Shown here: positions 1-6,779 of the stretch, piece by piece | Layout of the letters: every line of letters starts with the position of its first letter | Numbering within the stretch: the first letter of the stretch is position 1 | Assembly: GCA_913046025.1 (NCBI GenBank) | Contig: CAJWRP010000020.1 | Span: forward strand, 1-12,259 | DNA from: an uncultured Chloroflexota bacterium | GTDB taxonomy: Bacteria > Chloroflexota > Dehalococcoidia > SAR202 > UBA11138 | DNA: 12,259 bases | Reading direction: 5' to 3' | Translations under genes and position numbers: made by a program | The notes under the pieces: generated by a model | What the model was told of the DNA's origin: nothing | Databases searched by the model: none | What the model saw: the letters and a program-made list of their open reading frames with translations, nothing else

Positions 1-2418
1 TTGAATGCGGGACTGCAGGGTGACAAACTCCTCGTGCCCCTTCTTCTTATACATGACCAGCGGATCACGTTGACCAAAGGCCTCAAGGCCAATTCCCTGG
101 CGCAGGTTCTCCATTGAGGTGAGATGTTGCACCCAGTGGGAATCGACAACCCTAAGCATTACCTGGCGCTCCAGAGAACGCATCTCCTCTGGGGTGAAGC
201 CGGACTCCAGCGTGGAGTAGAGCATCTCGGCGTGATCCAAAACCATGTCCTCCACCTCATCGTAGGCGTAGTCCATAAGTTCATCCGGATCGGACAATTC
301 CGGAGACAGAGGCAACATACCACTTAATTCTTTGACCAAAGTATCGGTATCCCAGTTCTCGGGAACGCTTCCAACCATATGGTTCTGGAGGGTCTCGCGA
401 ATAGCGTCTCCAACCATGGACTGTATGTTGGCCTTGACATCCACACCACCCAGGACTTTCTCACGCTCTCCGTAGATCACGTCTCGATGTGTGTTGACCA
501 CGTCGTCATAGTCCACTAAGTGCTTGCGAATATCGAAATGGTAGGCCTCTGTCTTTACTTGGGCGTTCTCGATAGCCTTGCTAATGGCTTTGCTCTCTAC
601 AGGCGCATCGTCTTCCAGGGCCCAGTCCATGAATCGCTTGATAGTATCGCCACCAAATCGGCGCATCAGGTCATCATCGAGGGCCACGTAGAATCGCGAT
701 TCGCCGGGGTCGCCCTGACGTCCCGCTCTACCTCGAAGCTGATTGTCGATCCGCCGAGCTTCGTGGCGTTCAGTGCCAAGAATGAACAGGCCACCCATGT
801 CCAGGATTCTGTCATGGTCTGCCTGCCATTCCTCCTGAGTCAGTTCAACGTCCAAAGCCTCTGGATTACCGCCGAGGATGATGTCCGTACCTCGACCTGC
901 CATATTCGTGGCCACGGTGACCGCGCCGGGCCTGCCGGCCTGAGCGATAATCGTAGCCTCACTCTCATGCTGCTTGGCGTTCAGCACCTCATGAGCCACT
1001 CCCACCTTGCGAAGCATAGCGCTGAGCTCCTCTGAGCGGTCAATGTCAGTTGTGCCCACCAGTACGGGCTGCCCTTTTTCATGCCGCGCCTTAATCTCGT
1101 TTACGACGGCGCGGTATTTGGAAGCTTGATCTTTATAAATCAGGTCCCGCCCGTCATCTCGAATCATGGGCTTGTTGGTTGGTATCTCCACCACTTCCAA
1201 CTTGTAGATCTTGAAGAACTCCTCAGCTTCCGTTGAAGCCGTACCAGTCATTCCGGCTAGTTTTGTGTAGAGCCGAAAGTAGTTCTGAAGCGTAATGGTG
1301 GCGTAGGTGATGGACTCCCGCTGGATATATACACCCTCTTTTGCCTCAATGGCCTGGTGCAACCCATCTGAATACCTCCGGCCTTCCATAAGTCTGCCGG
1401 TAAACTCGTCAACGATTACAACCTCTTTGTTTTGAACGACGTATTCACGATCTTTCAAGAAGATCGCCTGGGCCTTCAGGGCGTTTTCAACGTAATGGAC
1501 CTTCTCGAAATGTTCGGGGTCGTAGATGTTATCTATTCGAAGCAGCGTCTCAAGTTTGGTGATGCCCTCGTTGGTTAGCGCTGCGGTCCGGTGCTTTTCG
1601 TCAATGGTGTAGTCTTCTTCGTTCTGAAGGTTCGGAACCAGACGAGCGTACTGCTGGTACTCGCTGGGTGACTGAGGGGCGGGGCCGCTAATGATCAGCG
1701 GAGTCCGAGCCTCGTCGATAAGAATGTTGTCCACCTCGTCAACGATGGCAAACGCGCGGCGCTGCTGCTGAGACCTCTGTGCGGGATCAACGACCATGTT
1801 GTCCCTGAGGTAATCGAAGCCGAATTCATTGTTAGTGCCGTATGTGATATCCGCTGAATAGGCCTCCTGTCGATCCACACGACGCAGCTTGTCCATGGCG
1901 GGATCATCGGAGCGAAAATCGGGGTCATATATAAACGATGCCTGATGCTGCAGAATTCCTACTGAAGCACCCAGGAAGTGGTAAATCTCACTCATCCACT
2001 GGGCATCTCGTCTGGCCAGATAGTCGTTTACCGTAACCAGATGTACACCTTCGCCGGTCAGTGAGTTAAGGTAGGTGGGAAGGGTGGCCGCTAGCGTCTT
2101 GCCCTCTCCGGTGCGCATCTCCGCGATTTTGCCCTCGTGTAGAACAATTCCACCGATCATTTGCACGTCGAAATGGCGCATGCCTAAGGTTCGTTTGGAG
2201 GCTTCACGAACGGCCGCGAAAACCTCTGGTAGAATGTCACCGAGGTCCTCACCGGACTTCAGGCGGGCCCTGAAGCCTTCTCCCATGCCTTTGAGCTCGT
2301 CATCTGACATGCTCTCAAACTCTGGTTCCAGTGCGTTAATGTCATCGACATCTTTGTAAAGATTCTTGATAACTCCGTCGTTGGAGCCTCCGAGAAACTT
2401 GGTGATATTTTTCAGCAT
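1..2418 (-). CDS. secA: Preprotein translocase ATPase SecA (partial, C-terminus off the window)
   Basis: Motor ATPase that pushes unfolded preproteins through SecYEG at the inner face of the membrane. 806 codons are open from the ATG at 2418 to the window edge; the stop is not present. Motifs by residue: Walker A MRTGEGKT (101-108), NDYLARRDAQWM (131-142), TYGTNNEFGFDYLRDNM (192-208), Walker B/DEAD-like DEVDNILIDEARTPLIISG (227-245), FTGRLMEGRRYSDGLHQAIEAKEG (339-362), LAGMTGTA (387-394), MAGRGTDIILGG (506-517), RAGRQGDPG (564-572) and the helical scaffold/wing segment ending RDPLVMYKKKGHEEFV (784-799). NBD1, preprotein cross-linking domain, NBD2 and most of the scaffold are present; only the variable tail, often with a zinc-binding CXCX8CH motif, is missing. 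A GGAG (2429-2432) lies 10 nt before the ATG, and the MLKNITKFLGG start is typical of the family. Identification is essentially certain. It appears to have its own promoter rather than depend on prs. Confidence 0.98.
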   Translation of the reverse strand, partial: MLKNITKFLGGSNDGVIKNLYKDVDDINALEPEFESMSDDELKGMGEGFRARLKSGEDLGDILPEVFAAVREASKRTLGMRHFDVQMIGGIVLHEGKIAEMRTGEGKTLAATLPTYLNSLTGEGVHLVTVNDYLARRDAQWMSEIYHFLGASVGILQHQASFIYDPDFRSDDPAMDKLRRVDRQEAYSADITYGTNNEFGFDYLRDNMVVDPAQRSQQQRRAFAIVDEVDNILIDEARTPLIISGPAPQSPSEYQQYARLVPNLQNEEDYTIDEKHRTAALTNEGITKLETLLRIDNIYDPEHFEKVHYVENALKAQAIFLKDREYVVQNKEVVIVDEFTGRLMEGRRYSDGLHQAIEAKEGVYIQRESITYATITLQNYFRLYTKLAGMTGTASTEAEEFFKIYKLEVVEIPTNKPMIRDDGRDLIYKDQASKYRAVVNEIKARHEKGQPVLVGTTDIDRSEELSAMLRKVGVAHEVLNAKQHESEATIIAQAGRPGAVTVATNMAGRGTDIILGGNPEALDVELTQEEWQADHDRILDMGGLFILGTERHEARRIDNQLRGRAGRQGDPGESRFYVALDDDLMRRFGGDTIKRFMDWALEDDAPVESKAISKAIENAQVKTEAYHFDIRKHLVDYDDVVNTHRDVIYGEREKVLGGVDVKANIQSMVGDAIRETLQNHMVGSVPENWDTDTLVKELSGMLPLSPELSDPDELMDYAYDEVEDMVLDHAEMLYSTLESGFTPEEMRSLERQVMLRVVDSHWVQHLTSMENLRQGIGLEAFGQRDPLVMYKKKGHEEFVTLQSRIQ

Positions 2419-2520
2419 CGGATTCAGTCTCCGTGGGGTAGTGAACAGGCTCTCAATTCTAGGAACGACACCTGTTGCTCTTTTGCCTTATTAGCAGAGT
2501 CAAAGACCCACGCAGTATGT

Positions 2521-2549
2521 ATTATAACCCAATCCACTCCAGTAGAACT
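2521..2549 (-). promoter_or_regulatory. Probable secA promoter
   Basis: On the minus strand a perfect TATAAT (2521-2526) is preceded at 17 nt by AGTTCT (2544-2549), a weak -35. The predicted start would be near 2514, giving a secA leader of about 95 nt. The -10 match is direct; the role is inferred from its position in the gap upstream of secA. Confidence 0.45.
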
Positions 2550-2741
2550 CGGATGTGGGCTGTTGGATTATGGTTTGTATATTACAACGACGGTCAGCGG
2601 TTCGCAGATTGCCCCCGCTACAATCAAAAGGCAATTTAATATCGCAAGCCTGAATAAGTTCCGCTCGATCCGAAACAGCCCGTATCAGAGGCGGCAACGC
2701 CAGACCGGAGCAAAGTCACGGCAAAAGGTTCGTCGATAATG

Positions 2742-2758
2742 CAGTCATGACTGTTTTT
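2742..2758. repeat. 12-bp perfect palindrome with T-run
   Basis: CAGTCATGACTG is its own reverse complement and is followed by TTTTT on the plus strand. As RNA it could form only a 4-bp stem with a 4-nt loop, so a protein-binding site is more plausible than a terminator. The T-run is on the wrong strand to end prs transcripts. Function unknown. Confidence 0.4.
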
Positions 2759-2807
2759 GAGTGAAGAAAATAACACAGGCTTTTAAGACCGCGTTAGCCG
2801 TTTAATA

Positions 2808-2825
2808 TACGAAAAATACGAAAAA
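2808..2825. repeat. Tandem 9-bp repeat behind prs
   Basis: Two exact adjacent copies of TACGAAAAA. On the prs strand this gives two T-runs shortly after the stop codon, which might help transcript release, but no GC-rich stem precedes them. Confidence 0.5.
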
Positions 2826-2829
2826 AGAC

Positions 2830-3792
2830 CTACTGAAGATCGTGGAACATGGCGCCGACGGACTCGCCACTGTGAATGCGCTCAATGGCCTCGCCCAGCA
2901 TTGACGCCACGGAGATAACGCTTATGTTGGAAGCCTGCTTAGCGGGAGGAATTGGCAACGTGTCTGTAACGACAACGCCTTTTAACTTGCTGTCATTGAG
3001 GATTTCATTGGCCTTGCCAGACAACACGGGATGGGTGACGAAGCAGTATATGTCGCGCACGCCATGCCTCAGCAAAGTGTCAGCGGTTGCTATCACAGTG
3101 CCACCGGTGCCGATCTCATCATCCACAATTAGAGCGATTTTCCCGTCGACATCGCCGATCAGGTTGGATGACTCTATCTGCTCCATATTATTACTGGTGC
3201 GGACCTTTTCCACGATGGCCAGAGGTGCCTTCAATATATTCGCTGTACTGCGGGCACGCTTGCCGGAGCCCGCGTCGGTCGCCACCACAACGATGTCGCC
3301 GCCCAGGCTCATGTCACTGAAATGACGAGCCAGCGTGGAGACTGCAGTGAGCTCATCCACCGGAATATTAAAGAAACCCTGTATCTGTCCCGCATGCAGG
3401 TCGACAGTCATCACCCGGTCTGCACCAGCGGTCTCAATCAGGTTGGCTATCAGTCTCGCCGTAATTGGAACCCGTGGCTGGTCCTTCTTGTCGCTGCGTC
3501 CATAGGCAAAATATGGCATTACAGCGGTGATTCGTCCCGCTGAAGCCCGCTTGGCGGCATCAATCATGATCAGCAGTTCCATGATGCTGTCGTTCACAGG
3601 CACCGAGCTGGGCTGCACGAGAAACACGTCTCGTTCGCGAACATTTTCAAGGATTCGGACGAAGGTATTGTCGTTGCTGAACTTAAATACCTCGCAAGCG
3701 CCCAATTCCATATTCAGGTGCGCGCAAATGTCTTTGGCCAACTGGGGATGGGCGTTCCCTGTAAATATCTTGAGATCTTCCGATACCGCCAT
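2830..3792 (-). CDS. prs: Ribose-phosphate pyrophosphokinase (PRPP synthetase)
   Basis: Makes 5-phosphoribosyl 1-diphosphate from ribose 5-phosphate and ATP in the cytoplasm, for nucleotide, His, Trp and NAD synthesis. The 320-residue product matches the usual family length. Visible motifs: YGRSDKKDQPRVPITARLIANLIETAGADRV (97-127), VDLHAGQIQGFF (130-141), DAGSGKRA (173-180), the flexible-loop EKVR with conserved Lys196 and Arg198, and the PRPP loop VDDEIGTGGT (223-232). The loop differs from the classical DDxIDTAGT: the Asp before T-x-G-T is Gly. With SDKKD this looks like a known branch of the family rather than a defect. I chose the ATG at 3792 because AAGGGG (3799-3804) sits 6 nt upstream and MAVSEDLKIFTGNAH is the normal start; an in-frame ATG at 3831 would add 13 atypical residues. 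It lies divergent to the MEMO-like gene. Confidence 0.96.
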   Translation of the reverse strand: MAVSEDLKIFTGNAHPQLAKDICAHLNMELGACEVFKFSNDNTFVRILENVRERDVFLVQPSSVPVNDSIMELLIMIDAAKRASAGRITAVMPYFAYGRSDKKDQPRVPITARLIANLIETAGADRVMTVDLHAGQIQGFFNIPVDELTAVSTLARHFSDMSLGGDIVVVATDAGSGKRARSTANILKAPLAIVEKVRTSNNMEQIESSNLIGDVDGKIALIVDDEIGTGGTVIATADTLLRHGVRDIYCFVTHPVLSGKANEILNDSKLKGVVVTDTLPIPPAKQASNISVISVASMLGEAIERIHSGESVGAMFHDLQ

Positions 3793-3798
3793 TAAATT

Positions 3799-3804
3799 CC
3801 CCTT
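3799..3804 (-). promoter_or_regulatory. prs ribosome binding site deciding the start
   Basis: AAGGGG on the minus strand, 6 nt before the ATG at 3792. It favours this start over the in-frame ATG at 3831, whose purine stretch lies further away. Confidence 0.7.
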
Positions 3805-3852
3805 ATTAGCGTCCATCTTTGGCCGAGACATTCACCACGCCACCCTCTCAAA

Positions 3853-3866
3853 TCTGACGAGTCAGA
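3853..3866. promoter_or_regulatory. Dyad (6-2-6) in the prs leader, operator-like
   Basis: TCTGAC-GA-GTCAGA is a perfect inverted repeat with a 2-nt centre, located just downstream of the predicted prs transcription start and upstream of the MEMO-like gene's promoter. Two nucleotides are too few for an RNA loop, so a dimeric DNA-binding protein is the likelier reader. The symmetry is direct observation; the operator role is inference. Confidence 0.4.
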
Positions 3867-3888
3867 CCAGGGGTCGCGAGGCGCAGAA

Positions 3889-3900
3889 ATTATAGCACAA
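3889..3900 (-). promoter_or_regulatory. Probable prs promoter (extended -10)
   Basis: Minus strand reads TGCTATAAT, a consensus -10 (3889-3894) with the TG extension. The -35 at 17 nt, TTCGTG (3912-3917), is poor, as is common for extended -10 promoters. The predicted start near 3882 gives a leader of about 90 nt to the ATG at 3792. Confidence 0.6.
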
Positions 3901-3963
3901 GGCCTGACTAACACGAATTCTCCAAAAGACAGACGCAACATGGCGATTCCTTCTTCATCACCC

Positions 3964-3969
3964 TATAAT
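3964..3969 (+). promoter_or_regulatory. Probable -10 box of the MEMO-like gene
   Basis: A perfect TATAAT lies about 39 nt before the TTG start at 4008; the hexamer at -35 (TGGCGA, 3941-3946) is weak. It stands back to back with the prs promoter about 70 bp away. Confidence 0.5.
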
Positions 3970-3997
3970 CCACCAAGAGATAATTCACCGATACACC

Positions 3998-4002
3998 GGA
4001 GG
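3998..4002 (+). promoter_or_regulatory. Ribosome binding site supporting a TTG start
   Basis: GGAGG 5 nt before TTG at 4008. No ATG or GTG with comparable spacing exists here, so it fixes the start of the MEMO-like gene. Confidence 0.75.
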
Positions 4003-4007
4003 TAGCC

Positions 4008-5261
4008 TTGCAGCAGGCCCAGCCATCCAACCTTCCCCACAAACCCAAACTAAGGCCCGTGGAGCCGCAACTAGTTCAGTACGAAGGCGGAGAATATATA
4101 CTGCTCCGAGATCCACTGCATATGTCACAGGAGTCCGTTCTCATTCCCCAACAACTCTTGCCACTAATCGCCATGTGCGACGGCACCAGGGATATTCCTG
4201 GTCTGCAATCGGCATTTCAGCTGAACACTGGCGCACGCCTGGACGATGAGACCATGCAGGACATTTTGTCTCAGTTGGACGAGGCCTTCTTGTTGGAAAA
4301 CGGGTCTTATAGGACTGCTGTGCAGGTCAAGATCTATGAGTATCGAGAAGCGAGCCATCGGCCGTTTTCTCATGCAGACCTGGTCTACCCATCAGACCCC
4401 GAGGAATTGGCCTCCACCTTTGCAGGGTACGTAAAGGAAGCGCCACCTGTGAATCAAACAGACCACTTGCCGGGAGATCTTGTTGGCATGCTGTGCCCGC
4501 ACATCGACTACGCTCGAGGTCACAAGACTTATGCCGAGCTTTGGGAGCGGGCAAAGCCATCACTGGACGACATAGAACTGGTCGTCATCTTGGGTACTGA
4601 CCATTCGGGTAGCATGGGCATGATCACGCCTACCCGTCAAAGCTACGCCACGCCACAAGGGGTACTGCCGACAGACACCACCATCGTAGACGGACTGGCC
4701 GAAGTGCTAGGTCAGAACCAGGCCTACAGAGAAGAGATCCATCACCTTAAAGAGCACTCGATTGAGCTGGCGTCCGTTTGGCTTCACCACTACATGGGCA
4801 GGTCGTGTCCAGTGGTTCCTGTGCTTTGCGGCTCATTCCACCACTTCATAGTAGGCCCGGGATACCCAAGTGAGACCAAGCACATCACCGATGCCATAGC
4901 ATACTTGAAGGAGGTCACGAAGGACCGCCGAACGCTTATAATCGCTGCAGGAGACCTGGCGCATATAGGCCCGGCTTTCGGCGATCCGCAGCCCATAGAC
5001 ACCATAGCGCGCGCCAAACTCACTTCAGAAGACAACGCGTCTCTTGACGACTTTTGCAAAGGCAATGCAGATGGCTTTCTGGAGAGGTCCCGCAGGGAAT
5101 CAGACTACCGGCGCATATGTGGTCTATCGCCCATTTATTTGACACTCAAGCTTGTTGGAGATGGCGTCGTCGGAGAGTCCTTGGGATACGATCAGTGTCC
5201 GGCAGACGCAGACGGAGGGTCGCTGGTCTCCATCGCCGGGGCGCTGCTTTACAAGGCGTAA
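4008..5261 (+). CDS. MEMO/AmmeMemoRadiSam system protein B family, with N-terminal extra domain
   Basis: A 417-residue protein in two parts. Residues about 150-417 form a MEMO-type domain, related to extradiol dioxygenase class III folds: MLCPHIDYARGHKTYAELW (161-179, His165), VILGTDHSG (193-201, His199), KEHSIEL (248-254), AAGDLAHIG (313-321, His319) and RICGLSPIYLTL (369-380, Cys371). His165, His199 and Cys371 fit the His/His/Cys metal site described for human MEMO1 (my assignment by pattern). Residues about 20-110 form a separate small domain containing VLIPQQLLPLIAMCDGTRDIPGLQSAF and a following helix, resembling the helical or winged-helix modules (PqqD-like) seen ahead of some bacterial MEMO proteins. 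The start is TTG with GGAGG 5 nt upstream. In many genomes such proteins sit beside an AMMECR1 protein and a radical SAM enzyme; neither is in this window. The biochemical role of the bacterial family is unsettled, so no reaction is assigned. Confidence 0.88.
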   Translation: MQQAQPSNLPHKPKLRPVEPQLVQYEGGEYILLRDPLHMSQESVLIPQQLLPLIAMCDGTRDIPGLQSAFQLNTGARLDDETMQDILSQLDEAFLLENGSYRTAVQVKIYEYREASHRPFSHADLVYPSDPEELASTFAGYVKEAPPVNQTDHLPGDLVGMLCPHIDYARGHKTYAELWERAKPSLDDIELVVILGTDHSGSMGMITPTRQSYATPQGVLPTDTTIVDGLAEVLGQNQAYREEIHHLKEHSIELASVWLHHYMGRSCPVVPVLCGSFHHFIVGPGYPSETKHITDAIAYLKEVTKDRRTLIIAAGDLAHIGPAFGDPQPIDTIARAKLTSEDNASLDDFCKGNADGFLERSRRESDYRRICGLSPIYLTLKLVGDGVVGESLGYDQCPADADGGSLVSIAGALLYKA

Positions 5262-5340
5262 GTGGCTGGGTTAAGCGGCGTGTCAATTCATGGGCTTCGA
5301 CGGGTCCCGACTCGGTCGAGGATGCTCGATAAAATCGGCA

Positions 5341-5394
5341 CTCAGGACAAACGAGTTCGGAAAAATGTCGCTCGTGGTGAGCCTGTCGAACCAC
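5341..5394. repeat. REP-like imperfect inverted repeat
   Basis: In the gap before the dehydrogenase, ACGAG (5351-5355) pairs with CTCGT (5371-5375) and outer CTCA (5341-5344) with TGAG (5378-5381). A second, overlapping hairpin is GTGGT (5374-5378) with ACCAC (5390-5394) around GAGCCTGTCGA. The core GTGGTGAGCCTGTCGAACCAC matches, from memory, a palindromic element dispersed between genes in many bacterial genomes. It lies between genes and does not interrupt one. Whether it is multicopy here cannot be judged from one window. Confidence 0.5.
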
Positions 5395-5468
5395 CGGCGG
5401 CGGGCGGCAATTCAATCTTTGGCAGTTTTGGCAATTAAGGGCTAAAAACGACTTTCAGGAGGTATCAC

Positions 5469-6497
5469 ATGCGAGGCGTAGTATTCACGGGAGATAGCAA
5501 ACTGGAGATAAAAGAGTTTCCTGACCCTACCCCAGGGCCGGGACAGGTTGTGGTAAAGATGCGTTCGTCTGGGCTGTGTGGCAGCGATCTGAGACCATAC
5601 CGATCGACCTCCGATCAGTTAGGTCCTCGAACACAGGTAATCTCCGGCCACGAACCATGCGGTGAGATCGCAGAGCTTGGCGCGGGCGTCACCAGTGTAA
5701 AAGTCGGCGACCGAATAATGGTCCATCACTACAGTGGTTGCCAGAAGTGCGAGTTCTGCCAGACTGGCTGGACGCAGCTATGCCAGAGCGACCACCAGAA
5801 AGTCTACGGCTCTGGCGCGCATGGCGGCAACGCCGACTACGAGCTAATAGAGGAGTACATGTGCGTGCCGCTTCACGAGGGCGTCAGCTTCGAGGAGGGC
5901 GCGGCCATTGCCTGCGGAACGGGCACCGCCTACCAGGCCCTACGTCGGCTGGACGTCTCCGGCCGCGACGTGTTGGCTGTCTTCGGACAAGGGCCGGTGG
6001 GCCTAAGCGGTACGTTTCTCGGAGCCCACATGGGAGCACGTGTCATCGCTATCGACCCAATACCAGAGCGACGCAAACTGGCTGAGGCCTCCGGTGCATG
6101 GAAGTCCATCGATCCCAATGCAGTGGATCCAGTAGAGGCTATTTACGAAATGACAAGCGGCAGGGGTGCAGATGCCACACTGGACGCCACGGGCATCAAC
6201 GAGGTTCGTGCCAACGCCATTCGCAGCGCGCGCATCTGGGGAAGGACCTGTCTGGTCGGTGAGGGCGGCACTATGAACCTTGAACCGTCGCCTGACATCA
6301 TTCACCGTCAGCTCACCCTGCACGGTTCGTGGACGTTCAGCACCGTGATCTTGGAAGAACTTGCCAACTGGATCGTTGAGCGAGACATACCGCTAGATAG
6401 CATCATTACCAACCGGTTTACTCTAGGCGAAGCCAGAGAAGCATACGAGCTGTTCAACGGCGGAACCACTGGCAAGGTGGTAATTAACTGGAACTAG
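5469..6497 (+). CDS. Zinc-dependent medium-chain alcohol dehydrogenase
   Basis: A 342-residue oxidoreductase of the MDR superfamily, cytosolic, interconverting an alcohol and an aldehyde or ketone with NAD(P). The N-terminal GroES-like domain carries catalytic zinc ligands Cys37 (GLCGSD) and His61-Glu62 (GHE), with Cys149 (AIACGTGTAYQAL) in the region of the third ligand. The structural zinc lobe is intact with Cys91, Cys94, Cys97 and Cys105. The Rossmann part has GQGPVG (173-178) and an acidic Asp196 at the end of the second strand (VIAIDP), which favours NAD over NADP. GGAGG (5458-5462) lies 6 nt before the ATG, a strong start. A possible promoter is TTGGCA (5419-5424) with TAAAAA 18 nt later, but it is weak. 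The substrate cannot be read from sequence; sorbitol/threonine-dehydrogenase-like annotations are equally possible. It is 207 bp from the MEMO-like gene and 282 bp from fhs, so it may be transcribed alone. Confidence 0.92.
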   Translation: MRGVVFTGDSKLEIKEFPDPTPGPGQVVVKMRSSGLCGSDLRPYRSTSDQLGPRTQVISGHEPCGEIAELGAGVTSVKVGDRIMVHHYSGCQKCEFCQTGWTQLCQSDHQKVYGSGAHGGNADYELIEEYMCVPLHEGVSFEEGAAIACGTGTAYQALRRLDVSGRDVLAVFGQGPVGLSGTFLGAHMGARVIAIDPIPERRKLAEASGAWKSIDPNAVDPVEAIYEMTSGRGADATLDATGINEVRANAIRSARIWGRTCLVGEGGTMNLEPSPDIIHRQLTLHGSWTFSTVILEELANWIVERDIPLDSIITNRFTLGEAREAYELFNGGTTGKVVINWN

Positions 6498-6638
6498 CCG
6501 CCACTACAGATCCCGCAATTTACAGGAATATAGAAGAGGTACTAGGTACTCGCAGATGGCGGAGAACTTCTCTCCTACATGCCAGACAAGTTCCATTTGA
6601 GTGCGTCTGTTGCGTCACTAGCGCCTCCGGTATCATGC

Positions 6639-6669
6639 TTGGCCCAGCGTCTGGCCCTTGTGCTACAAT
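6639..6669 (+). promoter_or_regulatory. Probable fhs promoter (extended -10)
   Basis: TGCTACAAT (6661-6669) is an extended -10 box with one mismatch to TATAAT. TTGGCC (6639-6644) is a moderate -35 at 19 nt. The predicted start near 6676 would leave a leader of about 100 nt before fhs. Confidence 0.45.
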
Positions 6670-6674
6670 TCCTG

Positions 6675-6694
6675 AGGCTATTTTAGGCTATTTT
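6675..6694. repeat. Tandem 10-bp repeat in the fhs leader
   Basis: Two exact adjacent copies of AGGCTATTTT directly behind the predicted fhs transcription start. Possibly replication slippage, or a paired binding site; a third partial copy GGCTATTG occurs at 6753-6760. Confidence 0.6.
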
Positions 6695-6779
6695 GGCAAA
6701 ATTTTAAGGCGGCTCTGTTCAAGGTTTTGGTGCACAAATCAGGTGCAAACGGGGCTATTGTTTATCGGAGGCTGACTAG

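Larger units (their letters stand above)
2419..2829. other. Intergenic gap between prs and secA
   Basis: A 411-bp stretch, more AT-rich than its surroundings, with no convincing gene. A 65-codon minus-strand frame (2500-2697) has no recognisable protein character and contains the secA -10 box. Structures seen: the secA promoter candidate; a small minus-strand hairpin with AGCGG/CCGCT arms around 2596-2622; a perfect 12-bp palindrome CAGTCATGACTG (2742-2753) followed by five T on the plus strand; and two tandem copies of TACGAAAAA (2808-2825) just behind the prs stop. I could not find a convincing intrinsic terminator for prs, nor a fold I recognise as a known riboswitch or tRNA. Confidence 0.6.

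Noticed and set aside
520..1035. 171-codon plus-strand frame inside secA
   Set aside because: It lies fully antisense to conserved secA coding sequence and its translation shows no protein-family character.
2596..2622. tRNA-like or riboswitch fold (GGTTCGCAGATT resembles a T-arm)
   Set aside because: No cloverleaf can be completed; only a single 5-bp hairpin is present.
2500..2697. 65-codon minus-strand frame in the prs-secA gap
   Set aside because: No recognisable motif, Cys/Arg-rich random character, no good ribosome binding site seen, and it contains the probable secA promoter.
2742..2758. Intrinsic terminator for prs
   Set aside because: The stem would be only 4 bp, and the T-run lies on the plus strand, opposite to prs transcription.
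3793..3831. Longer start of prs at the ATG at 3831
   Set aside because: It adds 13 residues foreign to the family, while the downstream ATG at 3792 has AAGGGG at ideal spacing.
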